This document shows positions 41,060 through 50,583 of a stretch of DNA of 64,000 nt, one piece after another; the first letter of the stretch is position 1; the number at the start of each line of letters is the position of its first letter. The notes under the pieces were generated by a model. That model was not told the DNA's origin. It saw nothing but the letters and a program-made list of their open reading frames with translations, and did not search any database. Position numbers and translations under genes: made by a program. The DNA is from Candidatus Nitrospira nitrificans (GTDB taxonomy: Bacteria; Nitrospirota; Nitrospiria; Nitrospirales; Nitrospiraceae), in NCBI RefSeq assembly GCF_001458775.1, contig NZ_CZPZ01000036.1, forward strand, positions 62,001 through 126,000, given 5' to 3'.

Positions 41060-42625
41060 CTACGAGAGCTCAAGGTGATAGCGGTCCAACGTAGTTGCTT
41101 TATGCCGCGCGAGATTGGACAGCGACTTGTTGTAATCGACGACGGCCCGTAGTTCGTTACCCTGAGCCGTGGCCAGATCGCGTTGGAAATCGAGCACGAA
41201 ACGAGTCGTGCTGAGGCCGACCTTCAGCCGTTCCTGTTCGGCTTGCAGCTGTTTTTCGGCCATGATTCGCGCCGAGCGGGTGGTCTCGATACGCTTGAAG
41301 TCGGTTTGGACTCGACGCACCGCCTCACGAATGCCGACGATGATTTGTTGACGCACGTTCGCGAGCGCGACTTCCGCATTCTTGGCCTCCAGCTGGCGCT
41401 TGCTATAGGTGCTGACAGCCGCGCGGTTGCCGAGCGGATAACTGAGCACCAGTCCCGCTCCATAGTTGTAGAAGTCGCCGCTGAAGTTTCTGGTAAAGGT
41501 TTCGCCGTAGTCGCCTCCGAGGCCGGCGAGTCCGACGGTGCCTTGAAACGACAGTGTCGGCAGCAATTGGTTGCGGGCGAATTGCTTGTTGAGTTCACCG
41601 GACTCGATCTGTTTTTTTGCCTGGGTGATTTCCGGACGTTGTTCGATCGCGATGTCGATGGCTTCCTGGAGGCTGAGGGGCTCCAGGACCGTGACGGGGG
41701 CATCGGCGGGAGTCAGGCGTACGTCTTGACGCAAGTCCTCTTCGCCCGGATTCAACAGACGCCGTAATTGATCTTCCTGGTCCTGAATGGCTTTCTCCGC
41801 CACCAATACCTGCTCTACTCGCGATGCCATCGCGGCTTCGGCTTGAAGCACATCGACGATCGACATGACGCCTGCTTTCGCCTTGGCGCGGTTCGTGGCC
41901 AAGAGTTCTTCCGCGGCCTTCAACGCCGCCTGCGCAACTTTCAAGTGTTCATTCGCAAACACCAACTCCCAGTAGGTTTGTTCCACCGTGGAGACGACGG
42001 TCATCACGCGATCTCGAAACACATGTTGCTCGACCTCGGCATTGTTCTGAGCGATCTTGATGAAGGTCTTGTTGATCGCGACTCCGGCGTTTCTGAGCAA
42101 CGGCTGGGTGAAGGTGAAGGCCAGGCCGCCCGTCCAGGAAGGGTTGAACAAGAACCCCGTGGCGACATCTTGATTCACGCTGTTCCGAGCCGGGCTATAG
42201 TTGACGTCGAAATTACCGCCGGTGATGAGGTTGGTCGAAGCATCGACGGTCACGGAATGATTACGCTGGTCGAAAATTCTAATCTGGTTCAGGTTGACGC
42301 CGGTTCCTCCGAACACGGGTCGATTGAGAGGGTTCACCGTCCGGTTATATTGACCGTTGATGCTTAAGTTGGGGTCGAACTTTGATTGTTCGACGATAAT
42401 GTCAGCCAACCGGCTTTCTTTGTTGTGGCGGCTGATACTGATATCGAGATTGTGCTGGAGCGCGCGGACCGCGGCATCCGCCAATGAGATGGTTTCACGC
42501 CGTTCCGCCGGAATCGGTTGCGTGGCATCCAGACCCCAGCCTTCAGACTGGGATGAGAGCCATCCCAAGCAGGCGAACAACAGGACTACCAGCGGGTGGG
42601 GGCGAGTTGAGGAGTTGCCAATCAT
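41060..42625 (-). CDS. TolC family outer-membrane efflux protein
   Basis: A 521-residue protein with a signal peptide (about residues 10-35) and two TolC/OEP repeats of long coiled helices. Signatures are ISLADAAVRALQHNLDISIS, QTYWELVFANEHLKVAQAA, LSLQEAIDIAIEQRPEITQA and TSRFVLDFQRDLATAQ-like helix ends (TTRFVLDFQRDLATA here). It should form a trimeric duct for export through the outer membrane. The ATG at 42625 follows AAGGAGGG on the minus strand. No inner-membrane pump or adaptor is encoded next to it; only the CPBP-like gene follows. Cargo unknown. Confidence 0.9.
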   Translation of the reverse strand: MIGNSSTRPHPLVVLLFACLGWLSSQSEGWGLDATQPIPAERRETISLADAAVRALQHNLDISISRHNKESRLADIIVEQSKFDPNLSINGQYNRTVNPLNRPVFGGTGVNLNQIRIFDQRNHSVTVDASTNLITGGNFDVNYSPARNSVNQDVATGFLFNPSWTGGLAFTFTQPLLRNAGVAINKTFIKIAQNNAEVEQHVFRDRVMTVVSTVEQTYWELVFANEHLKVAQAALKAAEELLATNRAKAKAGVMSIVDVLQAEAAMASRVEQVLVAEKAIQDQEDQLRRLLNPGEEDLRQDVRLTPADAPVTVLEPLSLQEAIDIAIEQRPEITQAKKQIESGELNKQFARNQLLPTLSFQGTVGLAGLGGDYGETFTRNFSGDFYNYGAGLVLSYPLGNRAAVSTYSKRQLEAKNAEVALANVRQQIIVGIREAVRRVQTDFKRIETTRSARIMAEKQLQAEQERLKVGLSTTRFVLDFQRDLATAQGNELRAVVDYNKSLSNLARHKATTLDRYHLELS

Positions 42626-42688
42626 ACATCCCTCCTTGATCGACGATCTGAACCAGCGCATACTGTAATGTGTTTCATGGAGCCTGTC

Positions 42689-43114
42689 ATGAATATTAAT
42701 CTCTCTCGGCGCCTGAAGGAAGCGGGCGGTTTGCTGTGTGTGCTGGCGGTCGCGGCGCTCCATGCCGACGAATCCGTGCTGGCGCAGAGCACCTCGGGCG
42801 CATCGAGTGTCCGGTCATTTAGTGGAGGAGTCTCTCCGCTGATTAGGTTCGGCGGCGGCAGTCTGTACATCGATAACCAGGGAACGCAAGGGTTCCTCTA
42901 TGCACCGGCCCCCAACTTCCAGTCCTTTAACTTTCGCAATCCGACGACTGGACAGGCATGGAGTGGCGCGGTGATGACCTTCGGACCGCAACTATCTATC
43001 GGGCTTATCCAAGGCGCGAATCAGATAGGAAGCCCCACCGTGCTTCCGGGGCCGCCACGCGATACCGCTCCATTGCCTCCGATTGAGTCCGGGTTACTCG
43101 ACGAGATGCCGTAG
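42689..43114 (+). CDS. small secreted protein of unknown function
   Basis: A 141-residue protein with a signal peptide: a basic start (MNINLSRRLK), a hydrophobic core and a likely cleavage near VLAQ. The mature part is rich in Gly, Ser, Pro and Asn, with little helix: FSGGVSPLIRFGGGSLYID and a Pro-rich C terminus. It may be a small outer-surface or periplasmic protein. In-frame ATGs at 42668 and 42680 also precede the chosen start. Divergent from tolC and followed by a convergent peptidase gene with a hairpin between them. Confidence 0.6.
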   Translation: MNINLSRRLKEAGGLLCVLAVAALHADESVLAQSTSGASSVRSFSGGVSPLIRFGGGSLYIDNQGTQGFLYAPAPNFQSFNFRNPTTGQAWSGAVMTFGPQLSIGLIQGANQIGSPTVLPGPPRDTAPLPPIESGLLDEMP

Positions 43115-43150
43115 GCGGCGGTTTGACGAATGACGATCGCCGCCGGTCTT
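43114..43150. terminator. possible terminator between convergent genes
   Basis: GGCGGCG (43114-43120) pairs with CGCCGCC (43138-43144) around a 17-base loop, followed by GGTCTTTT. The stem is short and the loop is large, so this is tentative. Confidence 0.4.
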
Positions 43151-43172
43151 TTGTGAAGCGATGTGCGGTCGC

Positions 43173-44732
43173 TCATGGCCCATAGGCCAGCTGCCAAGTC
43201 ATGGCCAGCACATACCGAGCAGTGGCTGTGACGAGTCCTGGCTCGATGGTATCGGCGGTATCCGTCGGTTGGTGAAAGTGAGGATGCACCCCACCGCTCA
43301 CCACGGTGACGGTCGGCACGGCTGCTTCTTTGAACGGCACATGGTCACCGCCGGGGAAGAATCCGTAGAGATCCAGTTTGTCGTGAATGCCTGCGGCTTT
43401 TCCTGCCGCGAGAGCGACTTCCTTCTCTAACCCTGTCACGCCGACGGTGAGTCGTCCGTTACCGACGCCCGCATGGTCGATGTTGATCATGGCTCTTGTG
43501 GTATCGAGGGGAATGATCGGCCGGGAGGTATAGAGACGGGAGCCGAGCAGGTCACGCTCCTCGCCGCTAAATGAGATGAACAGGATCGTTCGGGAAGGAC
43601 GTGACTCAAGCTTGGCGAGGGCCCGGGCCACCTCCACGATGACTGCCGTTCCGGAAGCATTGTCATCCGCGCCGGGGAACAGTAGCCCTCCTGGACGACC
43701 GAAGTGATCACGATGGGCTCCGATAATGACGGCCTCGGTTCCGGTTCCAGGAATCATTCCCAATACATTGACGAGGAGGCCTTCTTTTGTTGCGGTCTCC
43801 CAATGGAGCGAGGCATATCGGTCCGTGCGTGTGGCCTGTGATGAGGCTGCCTGGTTCAAATGTTCCTGAAGCGTGCGAAGGCGATCGGGAGCGGTTCCAT
43901 TCGACTCGGTAAGTAGTTCTTGGGCGAGCGCGGTGTTGATCCAGGCGCCGGGAATGGCTTGATCGGGCGGCAACTGTCCGTAAAAGGCGCTGGGGCTCCC
44001 GGTCACGCCCCGGCGGATCTCATAGGGGTGGAGGAGAGGGCCGGTGGCCGTCAAATAGCCGAGCGCGCCGCGATTCCGCGCGAACCTCACCTTGTCGGCG
44101 TGGGTGACGGGGCGAGGATAATGCTCCGGCTTGCCCCGCAGGAACAGGACGATGCAATTGCTCACGTCGACGCCGGCATAGTCGTCGATGCCGTGAGTCG
44201 GATCGACAATGCCATATCCCACGAACACAATTTGACCTTGGATATCCGCGGAGGGCGAATCGAAGACGGGGAAGTAATCCGAGCCAAGAGTTTTGACAGT
44301 CAGATGATCTGTCGAGCCGACTCGCAATGTCGGCTCAGGTGCCATCAGGGAAGTGAAAATTGAGGTTGCCATCGCACCAGATGAAGCACCGTTCTTTCCA
44401 GTGAAGAAAGGCACGACCAGTGAGTTATTGCCGACGAGGGGCAGCCGCAACCCGGCCGCGAGAAACTCTTGCGCTACCCACTGTGCCGATCGCAGGTCAT
44501 CAGCCGTGCCGCTTTGCCTTCCATTGAATACTGGTCCGCTGAGGGTTCGGATGTCTGCGAGCATCCGATCAGCCGAGAGCGATTCGATGGCGGCTTCGAG
44601 GCTCGTCTTCGATAACTGAGCCAGACTAGGCGGAGGCTGGAGTGTCAGCGCCAGCGCGGTACAGAACAGGATCCAAGAGCGCCAGATCTGCGTGGAGGGA
44701 CGGACACGTTTCGATGGTGAGCGTTTGGTCAT
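43173..44732 (-). CDS. exported M28 family zinc aminopeptidase with PA domain
   Basis: A 519-residue protein with a signal peptide (about residues 15-40, ending PPSLAQ). The M28 zinc ligands are all present: IGAHRDHFG, GADDNASGT, FSGEERDLLGS, INIDHAG and the late HPHFHQPTDT. A protease-associated domain is inserted in the N-terminal half (about 150-290: VGYGIVDPTHGIDDYAGVDV, KVRFARNRGALGYL). Such enzymes remove N-terminal amino acids from peptides in the periplasm. It converges with the secreted-protein gene and diverges from the gene at 44885. Confidence 0.9.
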   Translation of the reverse strand: MTKRSPSKRVRPSTQIWRSWILFCTALALTLQPPPSLAQLSKTSLEAAIESLSADRMLADIRTLSGPVFNGRQSGTADDLRSAQWVAQEFLAAGLRLPLVGNNSLVVPFFTGKNGASSGAMATSIFTSLMAPEPTLRVGSTDHLTVKTLGSDYFPVFDSPSADIQGQIVFVGYGIVDPTHGIDDYAGVDVSNCIVLFLRGKPEHYPRPVTHADKVRFARNRGALGYLTATGPLLHPYEIRRGVTGSPSAFYGQLPPDQAIPGAWINTALAQELLTESNGTAPDRLRTLQEHLNQAASSQATRTDRYASLHWETATKEGLLVNVLGMIPGTGTEAVIIGAHRDHFGRPGGLLFPGADDNASGTAVIVEVARALAKLESRPSRTILFISFSGEERDLLGSRLYTSRPIIPLDTTRAMINIDHAGVGNGRLTVGVTGLEKEVALAAGKAAGIHDKLDLYGFFPGGDHVPFKEAAVPTVTVVSGGVHPHFHQPTDTADTIEPGLVTATARYVLAMTWQLAYGP

Positions 44733-44884
44733 ATCAAACCATTGCGTTTATGCGGGCGATCATAGCACAGTGGACGAGGCGGCTTGCAGAGCTGCATTGA
44801 GCCCAGGTAGTATTCATGCAGCAGTGAGCGCGATCGGTTCAGCGCCGGAAAGAATGAACACGTCACTCGGTGATGGAGTGAATA

Positions 44885-45139
44885 ATGGCAGGCGGTGAAT
44901 CAGGAAAAGGCTTGTACGATCATTTGTACCGGCGATTTTTCGAGCAACGTGACAGCCATGACGGTTATTCGTTTCAGGAAGCTCCCGGCGGCAGCGCCCC
45001 GACGCCGGCGGTGACATTTGCACAGAAACTGCGGTGGTGGATCTGGAACCGGGGTCAACGGAGAAAGAAGATTTTGGCCGAGCGGGACCGGTTGCAGCGC
45101 GAGATTCTTCAAATTAAGAAGTCAGGAAGCTCACAGTAG
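44885..45139 (+). CDS. small hypothetical protein
   Basis: An 84-residue basic protein: GKGLYDHLYRRFFEQRDSHD near the start, a tryptophan-rich KLRWWIWNRGQRRKK segment (about residues 48-62), then a coiled-coil-like RDRLQREILQIKK. The Trp/Arg-rich part may sit at a membrane surface. The next gene starts on the last base of its stop codon, so the two are coupled. No family known. Confidence 0.55.
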   Translation: MAGGESGKGLYDHLYRRFFEQRDSHDGYSFQEAPGGSAPTPAVTFAQKLRWWIWNRGQRRKKILAERDRLQREILQIKKSGSSQ

Positions 45140-45948
45140 TGCGGGTACTACGGGTACTATCGGTGTCGAAGAAATCTCGCATATATTCTGTCATCAGGCG
45201 TGCTCGGGCCGGGCTCTTCGCTTTCTTGGCGGCCGGCCTTGTCATGGGGGGCCTCCCTAGTTACGGAGTTCAGAATGAAACGCAGGAAGAAAAGGCCGTC
45301 AATCTAAAGAATCAAGCGACGGGCGGACTTTTCAAGAAGTGGACATTCGATCAGGAGCCACTCAATACGTTGCCTCGCGGGTTCGTGAAAGAAGTGACGA
45401 CCGATGAGCCGCTTGGGGAATGGATCGTCCAAGGGCATGCGGCGGCGCCTTCTCCTCCGCAAGCCCTTACAGGCTCCTCGACCTGTGCTCAGAGTTGTTA
45501 CCAGCTTCTATTGGTCGAGGGAATGCAGTATGAATATCCTGACTTGAGTGTTCGATTTCATACGCCGGAAAGGGGCGTTGGATCAGGCGGGGTTGTCTTG
45601 GGGGTGCGTGACGCAAGGAATTTTTATACTGCGCTCGTCGACCCCCTCTCGAGACAAGTTCGATTTGTCCGGTTCTCTGACGGACTTGCAACGGTTCTCG
45701 GTCAAGCGCCGGTCAATCTGAAACCGGTTGAGTGGCATTCTCTCAGGGTGCAGCGGAATACCATCATCAGCAAGGATTTTATCGAGGTGTTTGTGGATGG
45801 AACGCTCATCCTGTCTATTGAAGACCAGGCGTTTGGGTTGGGGCAGGTGGGGTTAGTCATTGCTGGGACATCGACGATGTGGTTCGATAGCTTTCATGCT
45901 GTTCCTCTCTTCTCTCACCGGCCACTTTCCGCCCCACCGGCCTATTAA
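45139..45948 (+). CDS. exported protein with concanavalin-like fold (DUF1080-like)
   Basis: A 269-residue protein with a basic N terminus and a hydrophobic segment (about residues 24-42, LFAFLAAGLVMGGLPSYG) serving as signal peptide. The mature part reads as a beta-sandwich: WTFDQEPLNTLPRGFVKEV, LSVRFHTPERGVGSGGVVLG, WHSLRVQRNTI and VFVDGTLILSIEDQAFGLGQ. This order is that of laminin-G/concanavalin-like domains that bind sugars or other surface ligands. The GTG at 45139 overlaps the preceding stop by one base. Function unknown. Confidence 0.7.
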   Translation: MRVLRVLSVSKKSRIYSVIRRARAGLFAFLAAGLVMGGLPSYGVQNETQEEKAVNLKNQATGGLFKKWTFDQEPLNTLPRGFVKEVTTDEPLGEWIVQGHAAAPSPPQALTGSSTCAQSCYQLLLVEGMQYEYPDLSVRFHTPERGVGSGGVVLGVRDARNFYTALVDPLSRQVRFVRFSDGLATVLGQAPVNLKPVEWHSLRVQRNTIISKDFIEVFVDGTLILSIEDQAFGLGQVGLVIAGTSTMWFDSFHAVPLFSHRPLSAPPAY

Positions 45949-46212
45949 CCGTGGTTCACCGTCGTGCTGGTTTGGCCTCAAACTTGCTTTTTCTCGTCTG
46001 TCTGGAGTAACCTAGGCCCACCGGTGCGCTAAAGGCCTGGCAAGACCGGTGTTGAAAGTGACAAGGCCTGAATAGATGTTGTTATTGGGCCAGCCCGGGA
46101 ATCTGATCGGAAGCCAGAGCTAAGCCGCCGCTGTGTTGACGTCTTCGGCCCATTCCTTCCTCGTTGCTTTCTCGAGTCCAAGACAACATCATTGTGTCAA
46201 AGGAGGAGTCCG

Positions 46213-46512
46213 ATGGGTGCGAAGATTTATGTCGGTGGGTTACCGTATTCAACAACCGAGCAACAGCTGAGCGATCTGTTTGCGGCGCATGGGGCCGTTG
46301 CCTCGGCGCGGATTATTACGGATAAGTTCACCGGGCAGTCTCGAGGATTTGGGTTTGTCGAAATGTCGTCTGATGCTGAAGCGCAAGCGGCGATTACCGC
46401 TTTGAACGGCACGCCACTCGGTGGCCGTACGTTAACGGTGAACGAAGCGCGTCCTCAGGAACCCCGTTCAGGTGGAGGGGGGCGCGGTGGATTCGGAGGC
46501 GGTCGCGGGTAA
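46213..46512 (+). CDS. RRM-type RNA-binding protein with glycine-rich tail
   Basis: A 99-residue protein that is one RNA recognition motif plus a short Gly/Arg tail (GGGGRGGFGGGRG). RNP2 reads IYVGGLPY (residues 4-11) and RNP1 reads RGFGFVEM (about 44-51), both with the aromatic residues that stack on RNA. Bacterial proteins of this type are cold- or stress-inducible RNA chaperones. The ATG at 46213 has an ideal AAAGGAGGA upstream; an earlier frame to 46192 is not needed. The leader back to the previous gene is 264 bases and may carry regulatory structure. A perfect terminator follows. Confidence 0.92.
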   Translation: MGAKIYVGGLPYSTTEQQLSDLFAAHGAVASARIITDKFTGQSRGFGFVEMSSDAEAQAAITALNGTPLGGRTLTVNEARPQEPRSGGGGRGGFGGGRG

Positions 46513-46537
46513 CGTCAAATTTGTTTTCTTGCGATAA

Positions 46538-46568
46538 GGGCTGCCGGGAGTTCCCGGCAGCCCTTTTT
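46538..46568 (+). terminator. rho-independent terminator after the RRM gene
   Basis: A 12-bp perfect stem (GGGCTGCCGGGA paired with TCCCGGCAGCCC), a two-base loop as drawn, followed by five T residues. Confidence 0.92.
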
Positions 46569-46644
46569 GCTTTTGATCGCGCCGACGTCAAGAGATATGC
46601 ATGAGTACGAGGATGCCCGTCCGCAATGATTCAGAGGGGGGACC

Positions 46645-48642
46645 GTGCCGCCCTTTAAGCTAGAGGCTCCCTTTAAAGCCTGTGGGGATCAGCCGGAAGC
46701 CATCGCCAGGCTGACCGCTGGAGTGCTGTCCGGGAAGAGACACCAAGTATTGCTTGGGGTGACGGGGTCCGGCAAGACCTTCACGATGGCAAATCTCATC
46801 GAGCGTGTCCAGAAGCCGACGCTCGTGCTGGTCCACAACAAGACCTTAGCCGGCCAACTCTATCAGGAGTTCAAGCAGTTTTTCCCCCATAATGCGGTCG
46901 AGTACTTCGTGAGTTATTACGATTATTATCAACCGGAAGCCTATATCCCGCAGAGCGACACGTATATCGCGAAGGATGCCTCCATCAATGACGCCATTGA
47001 TCAAATGCGCCACTCCGCCACGACCGAGCTCTTGCAACGAAACGACGTGCTGATCGTGTCCTCCGTGTCTTGTATCTATGGGCTTGGGTCGCCGGAGGTC
47101 TACCATGACATGCTGATTTATTTGGAGGAAGGCGTCGAGACGAAACGAGAAAAGATCTTATCGAAACTGGTGGAGATCCAATACGAGCGCAATGATGTGG
47201 ATTTTCATCGAGGGACGTTTCGGGCGCGGGGAGACGTGATCGAGATTTTCCCTGCCTCATCCGAGGCGAAGTCGGTGCGCATCGAGCTGTTTGGAGACGT
47301 GGTGGATGCGATTCATGAAATCGATCCACTCACCGGGAAATCGCTCGGCAAGCTTCCCAAGATCGCGATCTATCCGAATACCCATTATCTCATTGCTCCG
47401 GATCGGTATGAGCGGGCCATTACCGGCATCGAGGAAGAACTCGACGAACGCGTCGCGTATTTCAGAAAAGCGGGACGTCTGATGGAAGCCCAACGCATTG
47501 AGCAGCGCACCAAGTTCGACCTGGAGATGATCCGAGCCATGGGCTATTGCCATGGAATCGAGAATTATTCACGCCATCTCAGCGGGCGGAAGTCGGGTGA
47601 GTCGCCTCCCACGTTGCTGGATTACTTTCCGAAGGATTTTCTGCTGATCATCGATGAGTCTCACGCGATGGTTCCTCAAGTCGGCGGGATGTATGAGGGA
47701 GATTACTCCAGGAAACGGACGCTGGTAGAGTATGGATTCCGACTGCCGTCGGCGGTCGACAACCGCCCATTGAAATTTTCAGAGTTCGAGCGTTGTCTCG
47801 ATCAGGTGGTGTATGTGTCCGCAACACCGGGTAGCTATGAATTAGAGCATGCGGGCGGTGATGTGGTTGAACAGATCGTTCGCCCGACCGGTTTGATGGA
47901 TCCGCGAATCGAAGTCGTGCCGGCCAAGGGTCAGGTGGACCATCTCCTCGGGCAAGTCCGCGCGGAGGTCGCCAAAGGCGGCAGGGTTCTCGTGACCACC
48001 TTGACGAAGCGGATGGCGGAAGATTTGACCGAGTATTACCACGACTTGAAAGTCCATGTTCGCTATTTGCACTCCGATATTAAGACACTCGAACGAACTG
48101 AGATCATCCGCGATCTCCGACGCGGAGTGTTTGACGTGCTGGTGGGGATCAATTTACTTCGCGAAGGGCTTGATCTTCCCGAAGTGAGCCTGGTCGCCAT
48201 TCTTGATGCCGATAAGGAGGGGTACCTACGCTCGTATCGCGCGCTGATTCAAACAGCCGGGCGAGCCGCACGCCATCTCGAAGGACGGGTGATTTTTTAC
48301 GGAGATATGGTGACGGATTCGATGAAGCAGGCGATCGAGGAAACGAACCGACGTCGCGAGATTCAAGCCGAGTATAACCGAGTGCATGGCATCACCCCGG
48401 TCGGAATTACGAAAGGTATTCCTTCTCTTGAGTATGCGGTGGCCGACATGGATTATGCCCGGTTGGACCTTGCAGCGGAGTCGATCGAACAGTACGGCAG
48501 TTCGGAATCAACGGATCAGCTCATCGAACGCCTCGAGTCAGACATGAAAGCCGCCGCCAAAGAATTGGCCTTTGAGCAGGCTGCGGAGCTACGCAACCGC
48601 ATTCGATCGCTTCGGCTTCAAGCGTTGAACGCAAAATCCTAA
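46645..48642 (+). CDS. uvrB: excinuclease ABC subunit UvrB
   Basis: A 665-residue helicase-like subunit of nucleotide excision repair. Walker A is [10 protein letters not shown] (about 38-47); the beta-hairpin region [17 protein letters not shown] that clamps DNA is intact; motif VI contains QTAGRAARH; and a C-terminal UVR domain ([20 protein letters not shown]) contacts UvrC. The GTG at 46645 follows GAGGGGGG. The DUF4321 gene on the other strand overlaps the last four bases. UvrA is encoded separately. Confidence 0.97.
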   Translation: MPPFKLEAPFKACGDQPEAIARLTAGVLSGKRHQVLLGVTGSGKTFTMANLIERVQKPTLVLVHNKTLAGQLYQEFKQFFPHNAVEYFVSYYDYYQPEAYIPQSDTYIAKDASINDAIDQMRHSATTELLQRNDVLIVSSVSCIYGLGSPEVYHDMLIYLEEGVETKREKILSKLVEIQYERNDVDFHRGTFRARGDVIEIFPASSEAKSVRIELFGDVVDAIHEIDPLTGKSLGKLPKIAIYPNTHYLIAPDRYERAITGIEEELDERVAYFRKAGRLMEAQRIEQRTKFDLEMIRAMGYCHGIENYSRHLSGRKSGESPPTLLDYFPKDFLLIIDESHAMVPQVGGMYEGDYSRKRTLVEYGFRLPSAVDNRPLKFSEFERCLDQVVYVSATPGSYELEHAGGDVVEQIVRPTGLMDPRIEVVPAKGQVDHLLGQVRAEVAKGGRVLVTTLTKRMAEDLTEYYHDLKVHVRYLHSDIKTLERTEIIRDLRRGVFDVLVGINLLREGLDLPEVSLVAILDADKEGYLRSYRALIQTAGRAARHLEGRVIFYGDMVTDSMKQAIEETNRRREIQAEYNRVHGITPVGITKGIPSLEYAVADMDYARLDLAAESIEQYGSSESTDQLIERLESDMKAAAKELAFEQAAELRNRIRSLRLQALNAKS

Positions 48643-48899
48643 ACGTGTTTGTAGAGGTAGATGCCGATGAACATCCCAAGGATGCTCAGAATATTGACTT
48701 TAATATTGAATCCTAAGACCAGCTTGATGAGGACAAGGTCGATGGTGAGCGGGGGACTGATGCCGGGATTGAAGTTCGTTGCGAAAATGCTTTGGATGGT
48801 GCCTTGAGGTGCCATGACGTGGAGAATCTCCCCGAGTATGCCGCCAAGGAGCCCTCCGATTAACACGAAGATGATCAAAACCCAGGGTGATTTTCTCAC
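48639..48899 (-). CDS. DUF4321 family small membrane protein
   Basis: An 86-residue protein with two or three membrane helices: [19 protein letters not shown] at the N terminus and [14 protein letters not shown] at the C terminus, joined by a short loop with a Pro-rich turn. The pattern fits DUF4321. The GTG start at 48899 has AGAAGAG upstream on the minus strand. It overlaps the uvrB stop by four bases in the opposite orientation. No function is known for the family. Confidence 0.75.
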   Translation of the reverse strand: MRKSPWVLIIFVLIGGLLGGILGEILHVMAPQGTIQSIFATNFNPGISPPLTIDLVLIKLVLGFNIKVNILSILGMFIGIYLYKHV

Positions 48900-49010
48900 G
48901 CGGCCACTCTTCTTTCCTTATGAGTTTCCGTACGTGGGTATTCGGTGGCTGAAGGGCACCATATCCGAAGGTTTTCGGCATGTCAATAAAACTACTGACT
49001 TGGGATCATC

Positions 49011-49039
49011 TTGACTTGCCTTGCTTGGTCCGATACACT
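49011..49039 (+). promoter_or_regulatory. sigma70-like promoter of the ffh operon
   Basis: TTGACT (49011-49016), a 17-bp spacer, then TACACT (49034-49039), about 90 bases upstream of the ffh start. It is the best promoter match in the window and heads a run of eleven co-directed genes. Confidence 0.65.
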
Positions 49040-49128
49040 CCCCGATGCTCTTTTCCAAGGATTTTCGAGGCGATCGGAGGTCTCGTGCAAGGCTTCGATG
49101 GCCTCTTTCTTTGTGGTGATACGGCGTC

Positions 49129-50475
49129 ATGCTTGATGGGTTGAGCGATAAGTTTGAGAAAATTCTGAAGAAACTCCGAGGGCAGGGTGTGCTCACGGAG
49201 CAGAACATCACGGAAGCGTTGAAAGACGTGCGGTTTGCGCTTCTTGAAGCAGACGTCAACTTCAAGATCGTCAAAGAATTCATCGATCGCGTCCGTCAAA
49301 AGGCGGTCGGCCAGGAAGTCTTGCAGAGTCTGACTCCCGGGCATCAGGTCGTCAAAGTCGTGTGGGATGAACTCAGGGCGATGATGGGGCATGAGCGGGC
49401 GGGACTTGCCCTGAGCTCAATGCCCCCAACCATCCTGATGATGGTTGGGTTGCAAGGAGCCGGAAAGACGACGGCCAGCGGCAAGCTGGCGCGTCTGTTC
49501 AAGAATCAAGGCAAGCGAGTGCTTTTGGTTGCCGCCGACCCGCGTCGCCCTGCGGCCGGTGAACAACTGAGTGCTCTCGGTCGGGATCTTGGAGTGGAGG
49601 TTCATCGCGCGGATCACGGTCAGGCTTCTCAAGCGGATGTGGTGCGAATCTGCCGTGCGGGGGTCGAGCGGGGGCGCGATCAGGGTTTTGACCTCATTAT
49701 CCTGGATACCGGAGGTCGACTGCATATCGACGACGAACTCATGGACGAGCTTGTCGCCGTGAAAACAGCGGTGTCCCCTCATGAGGTGTTGTTGGTTGCC
49801 GACGCGATGACGGGGCAAGATGCGGTGACCATGGCCGGCCAGTTTGATCAGAAGGTCGGGCTGACCGGCGTTATTCTGACCAAGGTTGAAGGGGATGCGC
49901 GCGGAGGGGCGGTCTTGTCGATTCGGGCCGCAACCGGCAAGCCCATCAAGTTTCTCGGTGTCGGGGAAAAGCTGGATGCGCTGGAGCCGTTTCATCCGGA
50001 CCGGATGGCTTCCCGCATTCTTGGGATGGGCGATGTGTTGTCGCTCATTGAGAAAGCTCAGGAAAGCATCACTCGGGAGCAGGCGGAGGAAGCTCAGAAG
50101 CGGCTCACCAGCAATACTTTCACCCTGGAAGATTTTCGAGCTCAGCTCGGCCAGATGAGCCGCATGGGTTCGTTCGAGCAGATTCTTGGCATGCTCCCGG
50201 GTGGGCAAAAACTCAAGCACGCGATCGAAGGCGACAAGCCGGAGCGAGAGATCGGTCGCGTGGTAGCCGTGATCGATTCGATGACCCCGCGAGAACGCCG
50301 CGATCATACGATTATCAACGGGAGTCGGAAGAAGCGGATCGCTCGTGGCAGCGGCACGACGGTGCAGGATGTGAACCGTCTGATCAAGCAGTTTTTGTCC
50401 GCGAAGAAGCTGGCGAAGGCGATGACCGGTGCAGGAGGGCGTCGACAGCTCGCCCAGCTCATGCGCTCGATGTGA
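49129..50475 (+). CDS. ffh: signal recognition particle protein Ffh
   Basis: A 448-residue SRP GTPase that targets inner-membrane proteins co-translationally. The order is N domain (1-90), G domain with G1 GLQGAGKTTASGKLA (about 105-119), G2 region ADPRRPAAGEQL, G3 LDTGGRLH and TKVEGDARGGA, then the M domain with LEDFRAQLGQMSRMG and the RNA-binding MTPRERRDHTIINGSRKKRI. G3 carries DTGGR where DTAGR is almost universal, from one base. The ATG at 49129 starts the long operon. The 4.5S RNA gene was not found in the window. Confidence 0.96.
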   Translation: MLDGLSDKFEKILKKLRGQGVLTEQNITEALKDVRFALLEADVNFKIVKEFIDRVRQKAVGQEVLQSLTPGHQVVKVVWDELRAMMGHERAGLALSSMPPTILMMVGLQGAGKTTASGKLARLFKNQGKRVLLVAADPRRPAAGEQLSALGRDLGVEVHRADHGQASQADVVRICRAGVERGRDQGFDLIILDTGGRLHIDDELMDELVAVKTAVSPHEVLLVADAMTGQDAVTMAGQFDQKVGLTGVILTKVEGDARGGAVLSIRAATGKPIKFLGVGEKLDALEPFHPDRMASRILGMGDVLSLIEKAQESITREQAEEAQKRLTSNTFTLEDFRAQLGQMSRMGSFEQILGMLPGGQKLKHAIEGDKPEREIGRVVAVIDSMTPRERRDHTIINGSRKKRIARGSGTTVQDVNRLIKQFLSAKKLAKAMTGAGGRRQLAQLMRSM

Positions 50476-50583
50476 GGGAACGCCGTCGGCTGTCCGTGAA
50501 TGGCTTTCAGCTACGTGGGCTGCAAGCAAAGTTTGGCATGAAGAAGCTGACAGCTGTCGGCACACTTATTTAAGGAGGACGTT

